Assembly (NCBI GenBank): GCA_963724695.1
Contig: CAVRVW010000011.1
Coordinates: forward strand, 676,069 to 740,068
From: CAVQFD01 sp963724695
GTDB lineage: Bacteria; Acidobacteriota; Vicinamibacteria; Vicinamibacterales; CAVVIG01
Length of the DNA: 64,000 nucleotides
Reading direction: 5' to 3'
Shown here: one piece after another, positions 37,183 through 46,763 of the stretch
Numbering within the stretch: the first letter of the stretch is position 1
How the letters are laid out: the number at the start of each line of letters is the position of its first letter
Translations under genes and position numbers: made by a program
Notes under the pieces: generated by a model
The model's database searches: none
Told to the model about the DNA's origin: nothing
The model's input: only the letters and a program-made list of their open reading frames with translations

Positions 37183-37960
37183 TCAGCTCCTCATCGAGCG
37201 CTCGCGCAGCAACCGGCCGATCTCCCGGAAACACTGAAACGACAAGCCCGCCTGGGCGAGGTGGAAGGCGAGCGGACGCCGCCATGGCGATGCGAAGCTC
37301 GTGGCCAGAAGGCGGGTGACTTCTTCGTCCGCGTAGACATCCAGGATGAGCTGAAGGATCTCGACGCGCCTCTCGGGAACGGTTCGGACCAGGCAGGTGG
37401 CAAGCAGCGCTCGCACGATCGTCGGCACGTCGCCAGGCCATCGGGCGACTCGAGTCATGAATGGTCTCGAAGTCGAACCAGTGGGCGACTCCGGCGTCGA
37501 GGTCGATCAGCACGTTCTCGGCCATGGCGTCGCCGTGGGTGAATCCCAGGCGATGGAACTCGGCGAGGGCGATGACCGCCAGTTCGATGGCCGCTCTCCC
37601 GGACCGACTCCTCCAGCTCCGGATCCTCCAGCAAGGTCGCCAGCGTCTCTCCAGCGAGGCAAGGCAGGACGAGCGTGCCAGTCGGCATCGATCCGAATCG
37701 ACGCTACCGCGGAGGCGCCGGTAGATCCGGCGCTCCCGCTCCTCCCAATCCCGCTGCGGGAGGACCCGCACGCCGGTATCCAGGATCCTGAGCCAGCGGA
37801 CCACCCATCCAGACCAGGAGAGGCGCGTAGAACGAGGCGGCACTTTCGCACCTGAACCTCGCCGTCCTGCAGACGATCGGAGCCTTCGAGTACCTCGCGG
37901 ATCGGAGCAGCCGCCCCAGAGCCAGGCACAGGAGCAAAGTAGGCGCGACGTTCGCATCAT
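37183..37960 (-). pseudogene. WaaP/Kdo-kinase-like phosphotransferase, several frameshifts
   Basis: The start ATG at 37960 overlaps the GT2 stop by ATGA, fixing the beginning. Pieces in order: WVVRWLRILDTGVRVLPQRD, then VLPCLAGETLATLLEDPELE, then AEFHRLGFTHGDAMAENVLI (kinase catalytic loop HGD) and HWFDFETIHDS (metal-binding DFET), then VPTIVRALLATCLVRTVPER and REIGRLLRERSMRS to the stop. Indels near 37690, 37600 and 37455 join them. The layout matches lipopolysaccharide-core heptose/Kdo kinases, which phosphorylate glycolipid sugars. Last gene of a five-gene operon. Confidence 0.6.
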
Positions 37961-38729
37961 CGATGGCCTGTCTCGTGTCGAATCCGATCGGTGAGCGAGG
38001 TGCGCGCCCAGGGGAAGAGGACCACCGAGACCCACTTCAGGAATGTTCGAACGTATCCGAAGGGCTGGAGCTCCATTCGCCGGCTGGACGTGCGCGCGGT
38101 GAGGCTTCGGTCGTAGAGGAAGCGCTCACGGTGGTACCGATAGGCCGCCGCGGTCAGCGGCCACTCTTCGGCGATCGCCCAGGACTCGTTGAAGGGCCCG
38201 TAGCTCTCGAAGTGCGCCCGGTCACAGCTCATGAACGCCGGCATCGACTTGGCCCTCGCCAGCGGGAGGCGTCGCGCCAGCCCCCAGAAGCTCCACCAGA
38301 GCCAGGCTCGGATCCCGGGCTCGCGGGAGGCGAGCCGATAGAGCACCAGGCACCTGCCCTCGTCCTCGTGGAGCTCCAGGATGCGGTCGACGGCGTTCTC
38401 CGGAACGATGGTGTCCGCGTCGACGAAGCAGAGCACCCGCCCGGAGCTGGCCGCGGCCCCGGCGTTGCGCGCCGCGGCGCAGGTCCGGCCGACGCAGGGG
38501 ACCAGTCGCACGCCGACGTCATCGGCGAACGGTGCCGCACGATGGCCGCCGTGGCGTCCTCGCTCCCGTCGTCTGCCACGATGACCTCGAACGGGGTATC
38601 CGGGAGCCAGAGATCGTGCCGGGAGACGCCCGACGCTCGAGCCACGCTCGCGAGAATGGCCTCCAGGACCTCGCCGATCAGCGCCTCCTCGTTTCGCGCA
38701 GGGATCACGAAGGAGAGACGAGCGCTCAC
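37957..38729 (-). CDS. family 2 glycosyltransferase (one frameshift)
   Basis: A GTG start at 38729: SARLSFVIPARNEEALIGEV is the GT2 N-terminal strand, and FEVIVADDGSEDATAAIV carries the nucleotide-binding Asp. An indel near 38530 shifts to VGVRLVPCVGRTCAAARNAG, then SGRVLCFVDADTIVPENAVD (DxD) and ESWAIAEEWPLTAAAYRYHR (ED/W acceptor motif). The C terminus (FGYVRTFLKWVSVVLFPWAR) is amphipathic and may associate with the membrane. It likely transfers a sugar to a lipid carrier. Overlaps its neighbours on both sides. Confidence 0.8.
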
Positions 38730-39349
38730 TCATCGCGCTCCGAGAATCCACCCGGCGACCACCAGGGAGCGGCCGGGAAGCAGCGGGCCGCTCGCGCCGC
38801 GACCGGACCTGCAGCCCCGCCGCCATCACGTCCCGCTGAAGCTCCCGCGCGGTATAGAAGCGCCGTGTGTTGCATGGTGAACTTCGCGTCCGGAGGGACG
38901 TAGCCGAGGATCTTCGACACGTGGAAGGCCACGACCGTCCAGAGGAACTCCCGGACGCGAAGCCACGCGTAACCAAGGCGACCCGAATGAAGGGACTGCA
39001 CCAGGATGACGGGTCCCCGGGTGACGCGAGCCGCTTCCGACAGGACACCGGCCGGGTCGTTCGGGTAGGCCAGCATGAAGAACAGAAGCGCGGCCGAGAA
39101 CGTTCCCTTCTCGAACGGAAGGACCCCGTCGGCGACGAGGACCGGCGGCCGTCCCACGACATGGATGTCGCTCACGTCGGCTGTGACCACCTCGAGTCCC
39201 AGCTCCCGCTCCAACCGGGCCGAGAGGTGTCCGGTCCCCGAGCCGAGATCCAGCACGGGTCCCTCGGCCGGCAGCCATGCGCGCACCTGCTCCATCAGCT
39301 GACGGGCTCGCCGTTCCATGACGGCGTCAAGTATCGACTTCAACATCAT
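38726..39349 (-). CDS. SAM-dependent methyltransferase (probable late frameshift)
   Basis: The ATG at 39349 overlaps the deacetylase stop by ATGA. Motif I: GPVLDLGSGTGHLSARLERE; then VVTADVSDIHVV, GTFSAALLFFMLAYPNDPAG and VTRGPVILVQSLHSGRLGYA. The segment VVAFHVSKILGYVPPDAKFT is hydrophobic. After YRA near 38850 a frame shift restores RELQRDVMAAGLQV; a third frame ends LLPGRSLVVAGWILGAR just before the GT2 start, so the exact C terminus is uncertain. It probably methylates the glycan or lipid made by this operon. Confidence 0.7.
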   Translation of the reverse strand: MMLKSILDAVMERRARQLMEQVRAWLPAEGPVLDLGSGTGHLSARLERELGLEVVTADVSDIHVVGRPPVLVADGVLPFEKGTFSAALLFFMLAYPNDPAGVLSEAARVTRGPVILVQSLHSGRLGYAWLRVREFLWTVVAFHVSKILGYVPPDAKFTMQHTALLYRAGASAGRDGGGAAGPVAARAARCFPAAPWWSPGGFSERDE

Positions 39350-40048
39350 TCGCCTCGAGCAACCCCGCCGGCGTGCTCGGTTCGTACCCCGCTCTCGAGG
39401 AGCTGCTGCGGTGAGCCGGAGGATCTTCGGCCAGAAGCCCCGCTCCAGATCTCTGGGATGAATCGCCAGGGTAGGGACTCCGCGATCCAGGGACTGAAGC
39501 AGCCACCCGATCCCATGGCCGAGGTGCCCGAGCCCGCCCCAGCGACCACAGTCCCAGGTCCAGGTCGCCAGGGGAACCTTTCGGCCCGCGCGTGACTCGA
39601 GGGAGAAAAAGCCCAGGACGTGCTGCGACCCCACGGTGTTCCCTTCGCCAGAACGCACGTGCCCCCGCTGCCAGGCCGGTGCGAGGAAGGCTCGCGCCGG
39701 CTCCCCGAAGACCTCGGTGAAGACACGCTGTCCGCGCTCGAGGGTGCGTCGGGTTTCTTCGGGATCCAGGCCGTTCATCTCGTCGCTGCCCTCGGTGAGC
39801 AGCGTGGTCGGTCCCCAGCCTCGCTGACGTCGATGGAAGTAGCCGTGAAGGAGAAGCTCCTCGGAGCCCTCCCGGACCAGCCGGCAGTAGTCAGGATGCG
39901 CCGCCAGCGACCACTCGCCGTGCCAGTTGGGGACGACCCCGAAGGAGAGACGACGGCCGAGAAGGGGAGCGAGGTCCCGGATCATCAGCCCGGTCTCACG
40001 CGCGTAGGCCGGCGTGGCGTCGTGGATGCAGACGAGGAAGCGCCGCAT
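39346..40048 (-). CDS. DUF2334-type polysaccharide deacetylase
   Basis: MRRFLVCIHDATPAYARETG starts at 40048; the IHDATP block is the first metal/catalytic motif of DUF2334 deacetylases. SEELLLHGYFHRRQ supplies the H-x-H-like ligands and FLAPAWQ the next motif. The apparent fusion to the downstream methyltransferase depends on one frame; a single indel near 39405 instead gives LLESGVRTEHAGGVARGE and a stop that overlaps the methyltransferase ATG. I therefore call two genes. It likely removes N-acetyl groups from a lipid-linked or surface glycan. About 233 residues. Confidence 0.75.
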
Positions 40049-40053
40049 GGCGC

Positions 40054-40861
40054 CTACGTGCTCGCCTTCTGACCGTTCACGTTGCCGAGGACTCCTCCGT
40101 ATCGCCGATCGCGAGCGGCAAACGCCTGAACGGCGGCCGCGAGATCGGCCTCGTTGAAGTCCGGCCACAGGACGTCGGTGAAGTAGAGCTCGGCGTAGGC
40201 CGACTCCCAGAGCAGGAAGTCACTCAATCGCTGTTCTCCGCCGGTGCGGATGAGCAAATCCACGTCACGCGTACCGCTCGGTGCGTGGATGGCCTCATAC
40301 AGGCATCGCTCGAAGGCCTCGCGGGTCGGGGGTATCCCCCTGGCGACACGGCCGGCCGCCGCCAGCAGCGCATCGCGGGCCGAATAGTCGATCGCAATCC
40401 GGAGGTGGAGACAGGCGCCTTCGCTCGTGCGCGTCCTCGACGTGCGCGATGCTGCGTCTGAGGGAATCCGGGATCCGGTCCCGGCGCCCGATGACGCTGA
40501 AGCGCACACCGCTGTCCGTCAGGTGGGCGCACTCGGAGTCCAGGTAGTTCTGGAGCAGACGCATCAGGTTGTCCACTTCGCCCCGCGGACGGCGCCAGTT
40601 GTCCGAGGAAAACGCGTAGAGCGTCAGCGTCGTGATCCCCAACGCCGGCGCGGACTCCACCGTTCGCCGGACCGCCGTGGCTCCGGCGACATGGCCCTCT
40701 TCCCTGGGCCGACCGCGCACGAGAGCCCAGCGGCCGTTCCCGTCCATGTTGATCGCGACGTGGAATCGGTCCCGGCGTCCACCCATCCGCTCGACGCTCC
40801 CGGATGGGGCTGGTTCGGGTTCGGGGTCCTGCCATCGCGAGTCCAAGCTGGTTCGTGTCAC
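40054..40861 (-). CDS. uppS: cis-prenyltransferase (UppS-like), one frameshift
   Basis: A GTG at 40861 with GGGAG 8 nt upstream starts the gene. Motifs are complete: FHVAINMDGNGRWALVRGRP (region I, catalytic Asp), LTLYAFSSDNWRRP (region III) and, after an indel near 40430, LHLRIAIDYSARDALLAAAG, DLLIRTGGEQRLSDFLLWES and LYFTDVLWPDFNEADLAAAV. It makes a polyprenyl diphosphate, normally the undecaprenyl carrier. Finding it at the head of a glycan-modification operon rather than beside cdsA/dxr suggests a dedicated lipid carrier, or the only UppS in an unusual place. Confidence 0.85.
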
Positions 40862-41059
40862 AAAGCATCTCCCGGGAAAGGCGCCCTCACAGCTGCCGGC
40901 GCAGTGCGAAGGATCGCCTCAGGGAGCCTGCCGAGTCTTCACTAGGGGATGAGCATTACCTGAGATTCCGGTGAGGGAGGCCGGTTGCCAGCATGTGTAG
41001 ACTTCATTTGGCGACAGGGACGCGCCGCCGTGGGGTCCGAGGCTGTTGGCGAGAAGCGT

Positions 41060-42118
41060 ATGAGCACAGTACTGGTCACGGGCGGCTCAGGGTTCGTGGG
41101 CAGCCATGTCGTCCTCCAGCTCCTGAACGGGGGCCACGACGTTCGGACGACCGTCCGCTCCCTGGCGCGCGAGACCGGCGTTCGCGCGATGCTGAACGAT
41201 GCCGGCGTCGCCCGGGACACACCGCTGTCCTTCTTTGCCGCCGATCTCGAACGTGATGATGGGTGGCGGGAGGCGGTGACCGGCTGCGACTACGTCATCC
41301 ACGTCGCGTCGCCCATCCCCGCCTCGGCCCCGAAGACGGAAGACGAACTGATCCGGCCGGCGCGCGACGGCGTGCTCCGCGTCCTTCGGGCATCACGCGA
41401 CGCCAAGGTCAAGCGGGTGGTGCTCACCTCGTCGTGCGGCGCCGTCTACTACGGCCACCCGCCGCAGGCGGCGCCGTTCGACGAAACGAGCTGGACCAAT
41501 ACGGACGGCGACATGAGCGCCTACGTCAGGTCCAAGGCGATTGCCGAACGGGCGGCGTGGGACTTCATGTCCGCCGAAGGGGGCTCGCTCGAACTCTCGG
41601 TGATCAACCCCGCGGGCATCTTTGGACCGGTCCTGGGTCCGGACTTTTCGTCCTCAATCGACCTGGTGACCCGGCTAATCAAGGGGATGCCCGGGTGCCC
41701 ACGCCTCTACTTCGGCGTCGTCGATGTGCGCGATGTCGCGGACCTGCACATTCGCGCGATGACCCATCCGGCCGCTGGAGGCGAGAGGTTCATCGCCACG
41801 TCAGGCGACATCATGTCGATGTTCGCCATGGCCACGGTGCTCCGCGAACGCCTGGGCGACGCAGCGAAGAACGTCCCCACACGGGAAGTTCCCAGCTGGC
41901 TTGTTCGCTTTGTGTCGCGGTTCAATCGCACCCTCAAGACGTTGGTGCCGCTGCTCGACAGCACGCGGCGCGCAACGAGCGCAAAAGCGGAACGCATGCT
42001 TGGTTGGCGGCCTCGGCCACCGGCGGAAGCCATCGTCGCAACGGCCGAGAGCCTGATCAAGTTCGGGATTGTGCCTCGGTCCTGTGCAGTCCGAACCATC
42101 TCGGGAGGCGCGTCATGA
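41060..42118 (+). CDS. NAD(P)-dependent epimerase/reductase (dihydroflavonol-reductase-like)
   Basis: An extended SDR of 352 residues from the ATG at 41060 (GAGAAG upstream). STVLVTGGSGFVGSHVVLQL is the Rossmann motif, VKRVVLTSSCGAVYYGHPPQ holds the Ser, and DMSAYVRSKAIAERAAWDFM the YxxxK catalytic pair. SVINPAGIFGPVLG and FGVVDVRDVADLHIRAMTHP are typical of the DFR/cinnamoyl-CoA-reductase branch. The physiological substrate is unknown. Its 3' end overlaps the convergent nucleotidyltransferase gene by 62 nt. Confidence 0.85.
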   Translation: MSTVLVTGGSGFVGSHVVLQLLNGGHDVRTTVRSLARETGVRAMLNDAGVARDTPLSFFAADLERDDGWREAVTGCDYVIHVASPIPASAPKTEDELIRPARDGVLRVLRASRDAKVKRVVLTSSCGAVYYGHPPQAAPFDETSWTNTDGDMSAYVRSKAIAERAAWDFMSAEGGSLELSVINPAGIFGPVLGPDFSSSIDLVTRLIKGMPGCPRLYFGVVDVRDVADLHIRAMTHPAAGGERFIATSGDIMSMFAMATVLRERLGDAAKNVPTREVPSWLVRFVSRFNRTLKTLVPLLDSTRRATSAKAERMLGWRPRPPAEAIVATAESLIKFGIVPRSCAVRTISGGAS

Positions 42119-43203
42119 CGGCCCGTCCTGCCGAGAGCGCGAGACGTGCGGGATGGCCGACGACGCGAAACCAGACCCAGCGAGGCCACGCCGTGATGCC
42201 GTATCGCATCCGGAACCACCACTCCGGCGGCCAGAGCACGTCCGGGATCAGCGCTGCGGACCAATCAGGATCCGAATCGATCGGATAGGCACGGACGGCG
42301 GTGGCCGGACGCTCCACCTGTTCGCGCAACACCTCCGCGACGTGCGGCGACCACGGCACCAGATCGTGAAGCACGTGCAGCGCTCGCAGCAGGCGGCCGT
42401 ACTCGTCGCCGGAGCCGCGCCCAGTCGATCCGATCGATCCACGCCTCGGTGGCGTGCACGAGGTCTGCGACCGACAGCAGCCGAATCGCACCGGGGCGCA
42501 GCGTGTTGATCACGAACGCATGGGCATACACGTGCCACAGCATGTCTTCGCACCCGAGCGTCCGACAGGACATGCCGCCCCATTCGAACGGCTGAGACCG
42601 GCGAATCAAATCGTCATAGTCGCGCGGCTCGACGAAGGGCGTTCGCACCATCAGCTCGTGGTGCAGCTCGATGGTGACGGTCGCCCCCTCCAGCGTCCTT
42701 GCCATCCCCTGCAAGTGGTGGTGACGCGAGGGGACGGCGATGCCGCCTGGCCTGAATCCGCAGCGCATCAGGACGTCGAGCGCACGTCCGGCGTCGGCCT
42801 TGCGGATGAGCAGGTCGACGTCGCGCATCGGCCGGAGCCGTGGATCGCCGTACACCAGATGCGCGAGCGCGGCACCCTTCAGGACGAGGAATGGCACGCC
42901 CGCCTGCGCCATCGCGCAGGCGACGTCAGCGACCACCCGGGTCCGGACTGCCGCCGCGTGCGCGTGCTGCGTCCGCCTCGCCCGGAGGCGAGCACGGAGG
43001 TCGGCCGGAATCGCCAGACCTGTCCGCTCGATGTGCGCGAGCACGAGCGGCTCCATGCCGTGCTGTTCCGCAGCGATCGCGAGCTCGTCGAATGACGGGA
43101 CAGTCGACAGCGCAGACGAGAGCCGTTGCGCGACCGCCGCAGATCCCGGCGGCTGCGCACACAGCGACAAGAACCGGAACGCGCCGTCAGACAGCGTCGC
43201 CAT
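42057..43203 (-). CDS. nucleotidyltransferase of the NTP_transf_5 type (one frameshift)
   Basis: The protein begins MATLSDGAFRFLSLCAQPPG and contains FLVLKGAALAHLVYGDPRLR and PMRDVDLLIRKADAGRALDV, the KG-A and R-D-D signature of PF14907 nucleotidyltransferases, then ATVTIELHHELMVRTPFV. Near 42415 the frame shifts and continues YGRLLRALHVLHDLVPWSPH to EAQSRT and a stop at 42057. Such proteins recur in clusters with PqqD-like and HprK-like genes, exactly the genes found upstream here. It is the third gene of that set. Confidence 0.75.
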
Positions 43204-43234
43204 CTACCACGTCGAGCAATCGTCACGAAACCGT

Positions 43235-45756
43235 TCAGGCATCGCCGGTGTTGACCCCTTGCTGATGCACGACCTCGGTCGCGCCGGGCGCAGTGAACGA
43301 CGACCCGCCGCCGCCGCCCCCGCCGCCTGCGGTGCCTGGAGTGCCACCGCCGCCGCCGCCGCCGCCGAAGTAGCCGCCGCCGCCACCACCGCCGCCCATG
43401 ACGCCTGGCTGGTCGCTGCCCCCGGTTCCACCCTGACCCGCCACGCCCGCGGTGCCGTCGGTGCCGCCGAGTGCCGCGCCCGGCGCCCCCGGCGCCGCCA
43501 GCGACCTGCGTGCCTCCGCCGCCCCGCCGCCGCCCAGCGGCCGGGCTTGCGCCAGGCACCGGCCGATGAGACCACCGCCGGCGCCGCCGTTCCCGCCGCG
43601 GAATCGCGCCGCCTCCGGACTCAGCGCCGCCGCCCCCGCCGCCGCCGGCGATCACCAGCGGGATGGCGCCATCACGCACGCTCGAGGCGCCGCCGCCGCC
43701 GCCGCCGCGTCTCCGGTGCTTGCCGCCGCCTCCATTGAAGCCGCCGACCGCATGACCGGCCGGCCATCTGGCCCGCGCCCCCGACACGCACGGTGAGCGA
43801 CGTGCCCGGCGTGACGGAGACGGTCGCCGTCGTCCGACCGCCCAGGCCGCCCGCGGCCGCCGAGAGCGCCCGAACCCGGCACCGCCCTGCGCGCCCGTGG
43901 CCTCAATCGTGATGCTGACGACGCCGGCGGGTACCGTAAAGGTCTGCCGGACCGCCCGTGAAGTTGAACGTCATGGAACCGGGCGGCGGCAGAGTGATCG
44001 TGAAGGTTTGCGCCGCCGCTCGTCCCGCCGGCCGTCGTGACCGTCACCGTGCGGGGACCGGCCGCTGCGGCCAGATCGAGCACGAAGCTGGCGGTCAGCG
44101 ACGTCGCGCTGCCCACGATGACGTTGGTGACCGTCACGCCGCCACCGCCGACGGTCACCGTCGTGGCGCCGACGACGAAATTGGTGCCCGTCAGCGTGAC
44201 CGCCACCGTCGTCGCCCCGGATGCCTTGATTCGGCGAGACGCTCGTCAGCGTCGGCGGCGGCGGATTGATGGTGAAGCCTTGCGGTCCGCTGGTCCCGCC
44301 GGCGGTCGTGACCGTCACAGTGCGGGGACCAACAACGGCGGCCGGATCGAGCACGAAGTTCGCGGTCAGCGACGTGCTGCTGCCCACGACGACGTTGTTG
44401 ACCGTCACGCCGCCACCGCCGACGTTCACCGTCGTGGCGCCGACGACGAAATTGGTGCCCGTCAGCGTGACCGCCACCGTGGTGCCCCGGATGCCTTGAT
44501 TCGGCGAGACGCTCGTCAGCGTCGGAGTGCCCGGCCCGGCGGCAGATTGATCGTGAAGGTTTGCGCGCCACTGGTCCCGGCGGCCGTCGTGACCGTCACC
44601 GAGCGGGCACCGGCAGCCGCGGCCGGATCGAGCACGAAGTTGGCGGTCAGCGACGTGCTGCTGCCCACGACGACGTTGTTGACCGTCACGCCGCCGCCGC
44701 TGACGGCCACCGTCGTGGCGCCGACGACGAAATTGGTGCCCGTCAGCGTGACCGCCACCGTGGTGCCCTGGATGCCTTGATTCGGCGTGACGCTGGTCAG
44801 CGTCGGAGCGCCCGGCGGCGGCAGGTTGACCGTGAAGATCCGCGGTCCGCTGGTCCCGCTGGCCGTCGTGACCGTCACCGTGCGGGCACCGGTCGCTGCG
44901 GCCGGATCGAGCACGAAGTTGGCGGTCAGCGACGTCCTGCTGCCCACGACGACGTTGGTGACCGTCACGCCGCTACCGCCGACGGTCACCGTCGTGGCGC
45001 CGACGACGAAATTGGTGCCCGTCAGCGTGACCGCCACCGTGGTGCCCCGGATTCCTTGATTCGGCGAGACGCTGGTCAGCGTCGGAGCGCCCGGCGGCGG
45101 CGGACGTGACCGTGAAGGTTTGCGCGCCGCTCGTCCCGGCGGCCGTCGTGACCGTCACCGTGCGGGGACCCTCGGCCGCGGCCGGATCGAGCACGAAGTT
45201 GGCGGTCAGCGACGTCGCGCTGCTCACGATGACGTTGGTGACCGTCACGCCGCCACCGCTGACGGTCACCGTCGTCGCGCCGGCGACGAAATTGGTGCCC
45301 GTCAGCGTGACCGCCACCGTGGTGCCCCGGATGCCTTGATTCGGCGAGACGCTCGTCAGCGTCGGCGCGCCCGGCCCCGGCGACTGCGCTTCCACGGGAG
45401 ACGGCGCCACGATCGAGTAGATCGCCGGCAGCATCGCCGCGGCCACGCCACGACCGAGCAGCCAGCGCCGGGTGGTCGCCGGTCGATCGCCGCGCGACTC
45501 GACCGGCAGCTCCAGCAGGTGAAGGCGCGCGAGTTGCGCTGAGCGTCAGGTCGACGACCGCATCGGCCTCGGGGATCCCCATCTCCTCGCGCAAGGCCGC
45601 CGCGATCGCGTCAGGGCTCGTGGCACCGTCACACTGCCGCCACACGCGCGCCGCGGTCGGGTTGAGGGCGTGCACCTGCGCGCGCGCCCAGTCGTAGACC
45701 GACGCTTCGTCGCCCAGCTGCTCCGTGTGCGTGGTGGGAGACTGTCGCGGATACAT
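43235..45756 (-). pseudogene. PqqD-domain / IPT-repeat / Gly-rich surface protein, many frameshifts
   Basis: The ATG at 45756 overlaps the upstream stop (TGATG) with GAGGAG 8 nt before it. Residues 1-85 are a PqqD-like peptide-binding domain (VHALNPTAARVWRQCDGATS, EEMGIPEADAVVDL). After an indel near 45540 come TTRRWLLGRGVAAAML and IYSIVAPSPVEAQ, a twin-Arg, signal-like hydrophobic segment, then five IPT/TIG repeats (TLTSVSPNQGIRGTTVAVTL, TSLTANFVLDPAA) and a Gly-rich C-terminal region (MGGGGGGGGYFGGGG) ending VVHQQGVNTGDA. No stop separates the parts except in shifted frames. It is probably an exported protein carrying its own cytoplasmic PqqD tag; repeats and GC tracts make indel errors likely. 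Confidence 0.6.
43985..45385. repeat. five tandem IPT-domain DNA repeats, about 276-288 bp each
   Basis: The plus-strand signature CGTCAGCGTCGG recurs near 45362, 45074, 44796, 44518 and 44242, and blocks such as AAATTGGTGCCCGTCAGCGT are nearly identical in each unit. The units encode about 90-residue IPT/TIG domains on the minus strand. High DNA identity suggests recent expansion or gene conversion and makes this region hard to assemble. Confidence 0.85.
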
Positions 45757-46609
45757 CAGATCGCTCCTCGTCGTGCGGCAGCGCGGACAGCATTGGCGTT
45801 CGGACGTGCCTGAGAACCGCGGAAACCAGCGGGCGAGCCTCGCCGCGTAGACCGGCGAACGCAATGCCACCGCTCACCGCCTGCTTCAGGATGGGCATCG
45901 AGTGCTCCGGGTTCCCGCGAGCGGCGACGGTGTGGCGCATCAGCGCGAGCAGCGTCGGGGCCGCCGTCAAGCGGCGCGGTCGCCAGCGAGCGCCGGCCCG
46001 GTACGAGGTCACCAGGACCAGTCCGATGGGCAGGGGCGTCGTCCCGGTCTCGGCGCCCAGTGCCGCGACCGGCACGCGGCGAGTCAACGCCGTCGAGCCG
46101 TCTCGGATCGCCAGCGGACGGGCGAACGGATGCACTCTTCCGGCGCGGTCGAGAACCGCGAACTCATCGGAGTAGTACGTCGCACCCGCCTCGAGCCATG
46201 CCTGCACGAGCGTGGTCTTGCCGGCGAAGCTGGCGCCGGGCATGACGATGGCGCGGCCTTCCCAGCCGACAACACCAGCGTGTACGAAGAGGTGGTCCGG
46301 CGCGCGCTCCGCGACGAAGGGCTCCGCGTGTGCTGCCAGCGCCCACCCTGCATCCGTCAACCTGCGCACTTCCGCGACAAGGTTCGTTCCGGCATACACA
46401 CGGTATGACGGCCACGCTCCACCCGATCCACCGGTGAGAAGCTCGTACCGGACGGACACGGGAGCATCAGGCTCGTGGTCTTCAACCGCGCGCCAGCCGA
46501 ACGGCAGGTGCATGCGCTCCGGATCCTGTTCGAGAGTGTCGAGCAGCGCCCGACAGTCGGCGCGGAGTCCGATCCGCACGCCGTAGGCAACGAAGTGGCG
46601 CTCGAACAT
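45756..46609 (-). CDS. HprK-related kinase (HprK-rel-A-like), probable late frameshift
   Basis: It starts MFERHFVAYGVRIGLRADCR (a start five codons earlier is possible) and carries an HprK-like P-loop, IVMPGASFAGKTTLVQAWLE, followed by GATYYSDEFAVLDRAGRVHP, which matches the acidic segment after Walker A in HPr kinases. Its natural stop, TGA at 45756-45758, overlaps the PqqD start but lies in another frame, so an indel near 45800 is inferred; otherwise the frame ends at 45629 inside the next gene. HprK-like kinases with PqqD partners occur in peptide-modification clusters of unknown product. Confidence 0.7.
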
Positions 46610-46669
46610 CCGGTCGCCCCTCATGGCGATACGCCCATCGAGTTCGGGCGCGAAGCATGAATTATTGAT

Positions 46670-46753
46670 CCTGGTAAGGCTGCGCGGTTCTACCTTCTGC
46701 CGTGTTCTGATGAGCTTCTTGAACGCCCGGCCGAATGCCGCTTCTGACTCGCA
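46670..46753 (-). pseudogene. C-terminal remnant of an AraC-type regulator
   Basis: The minus strand reads CESEAAFGRAFKKLIRTR, closely resembling the recognition helix of AraC second HTHs (compare GYESEAAFSRAFKKL in the regulator at 26648). Nothing else of the gene remains; sequence on both sides belongs to other genes. Confidence 0.45.
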
Positions 46754-46763
46754 GCGGACGCGT

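Noticed and set aside
38726..40048. A natural deacetylase-methyltransferase fusion
   Set aside because: One long frame covers both, but the junction residues are Arg-rich nonsense, and a single indel gives a stop that overlaps a methyltransferase ATG by 4 nt.
43985..45385. CRISPR-like array (regular near-identical units)
   Set aside because: Units are about 280 bp, coding and adjacent with no spacers; they encode IPT domains.
42879..45870. Long Gly/Arg-rich frames on both strands that mimic PE_PGRS or collagen-like proteins
   Set aside because: They are products of GC-rich repeats and frame breaks inside the PqqD-IPT gene; only the minus-strand pieces with IPT motifs and the VVHQQGVNTGDA end are coherent.
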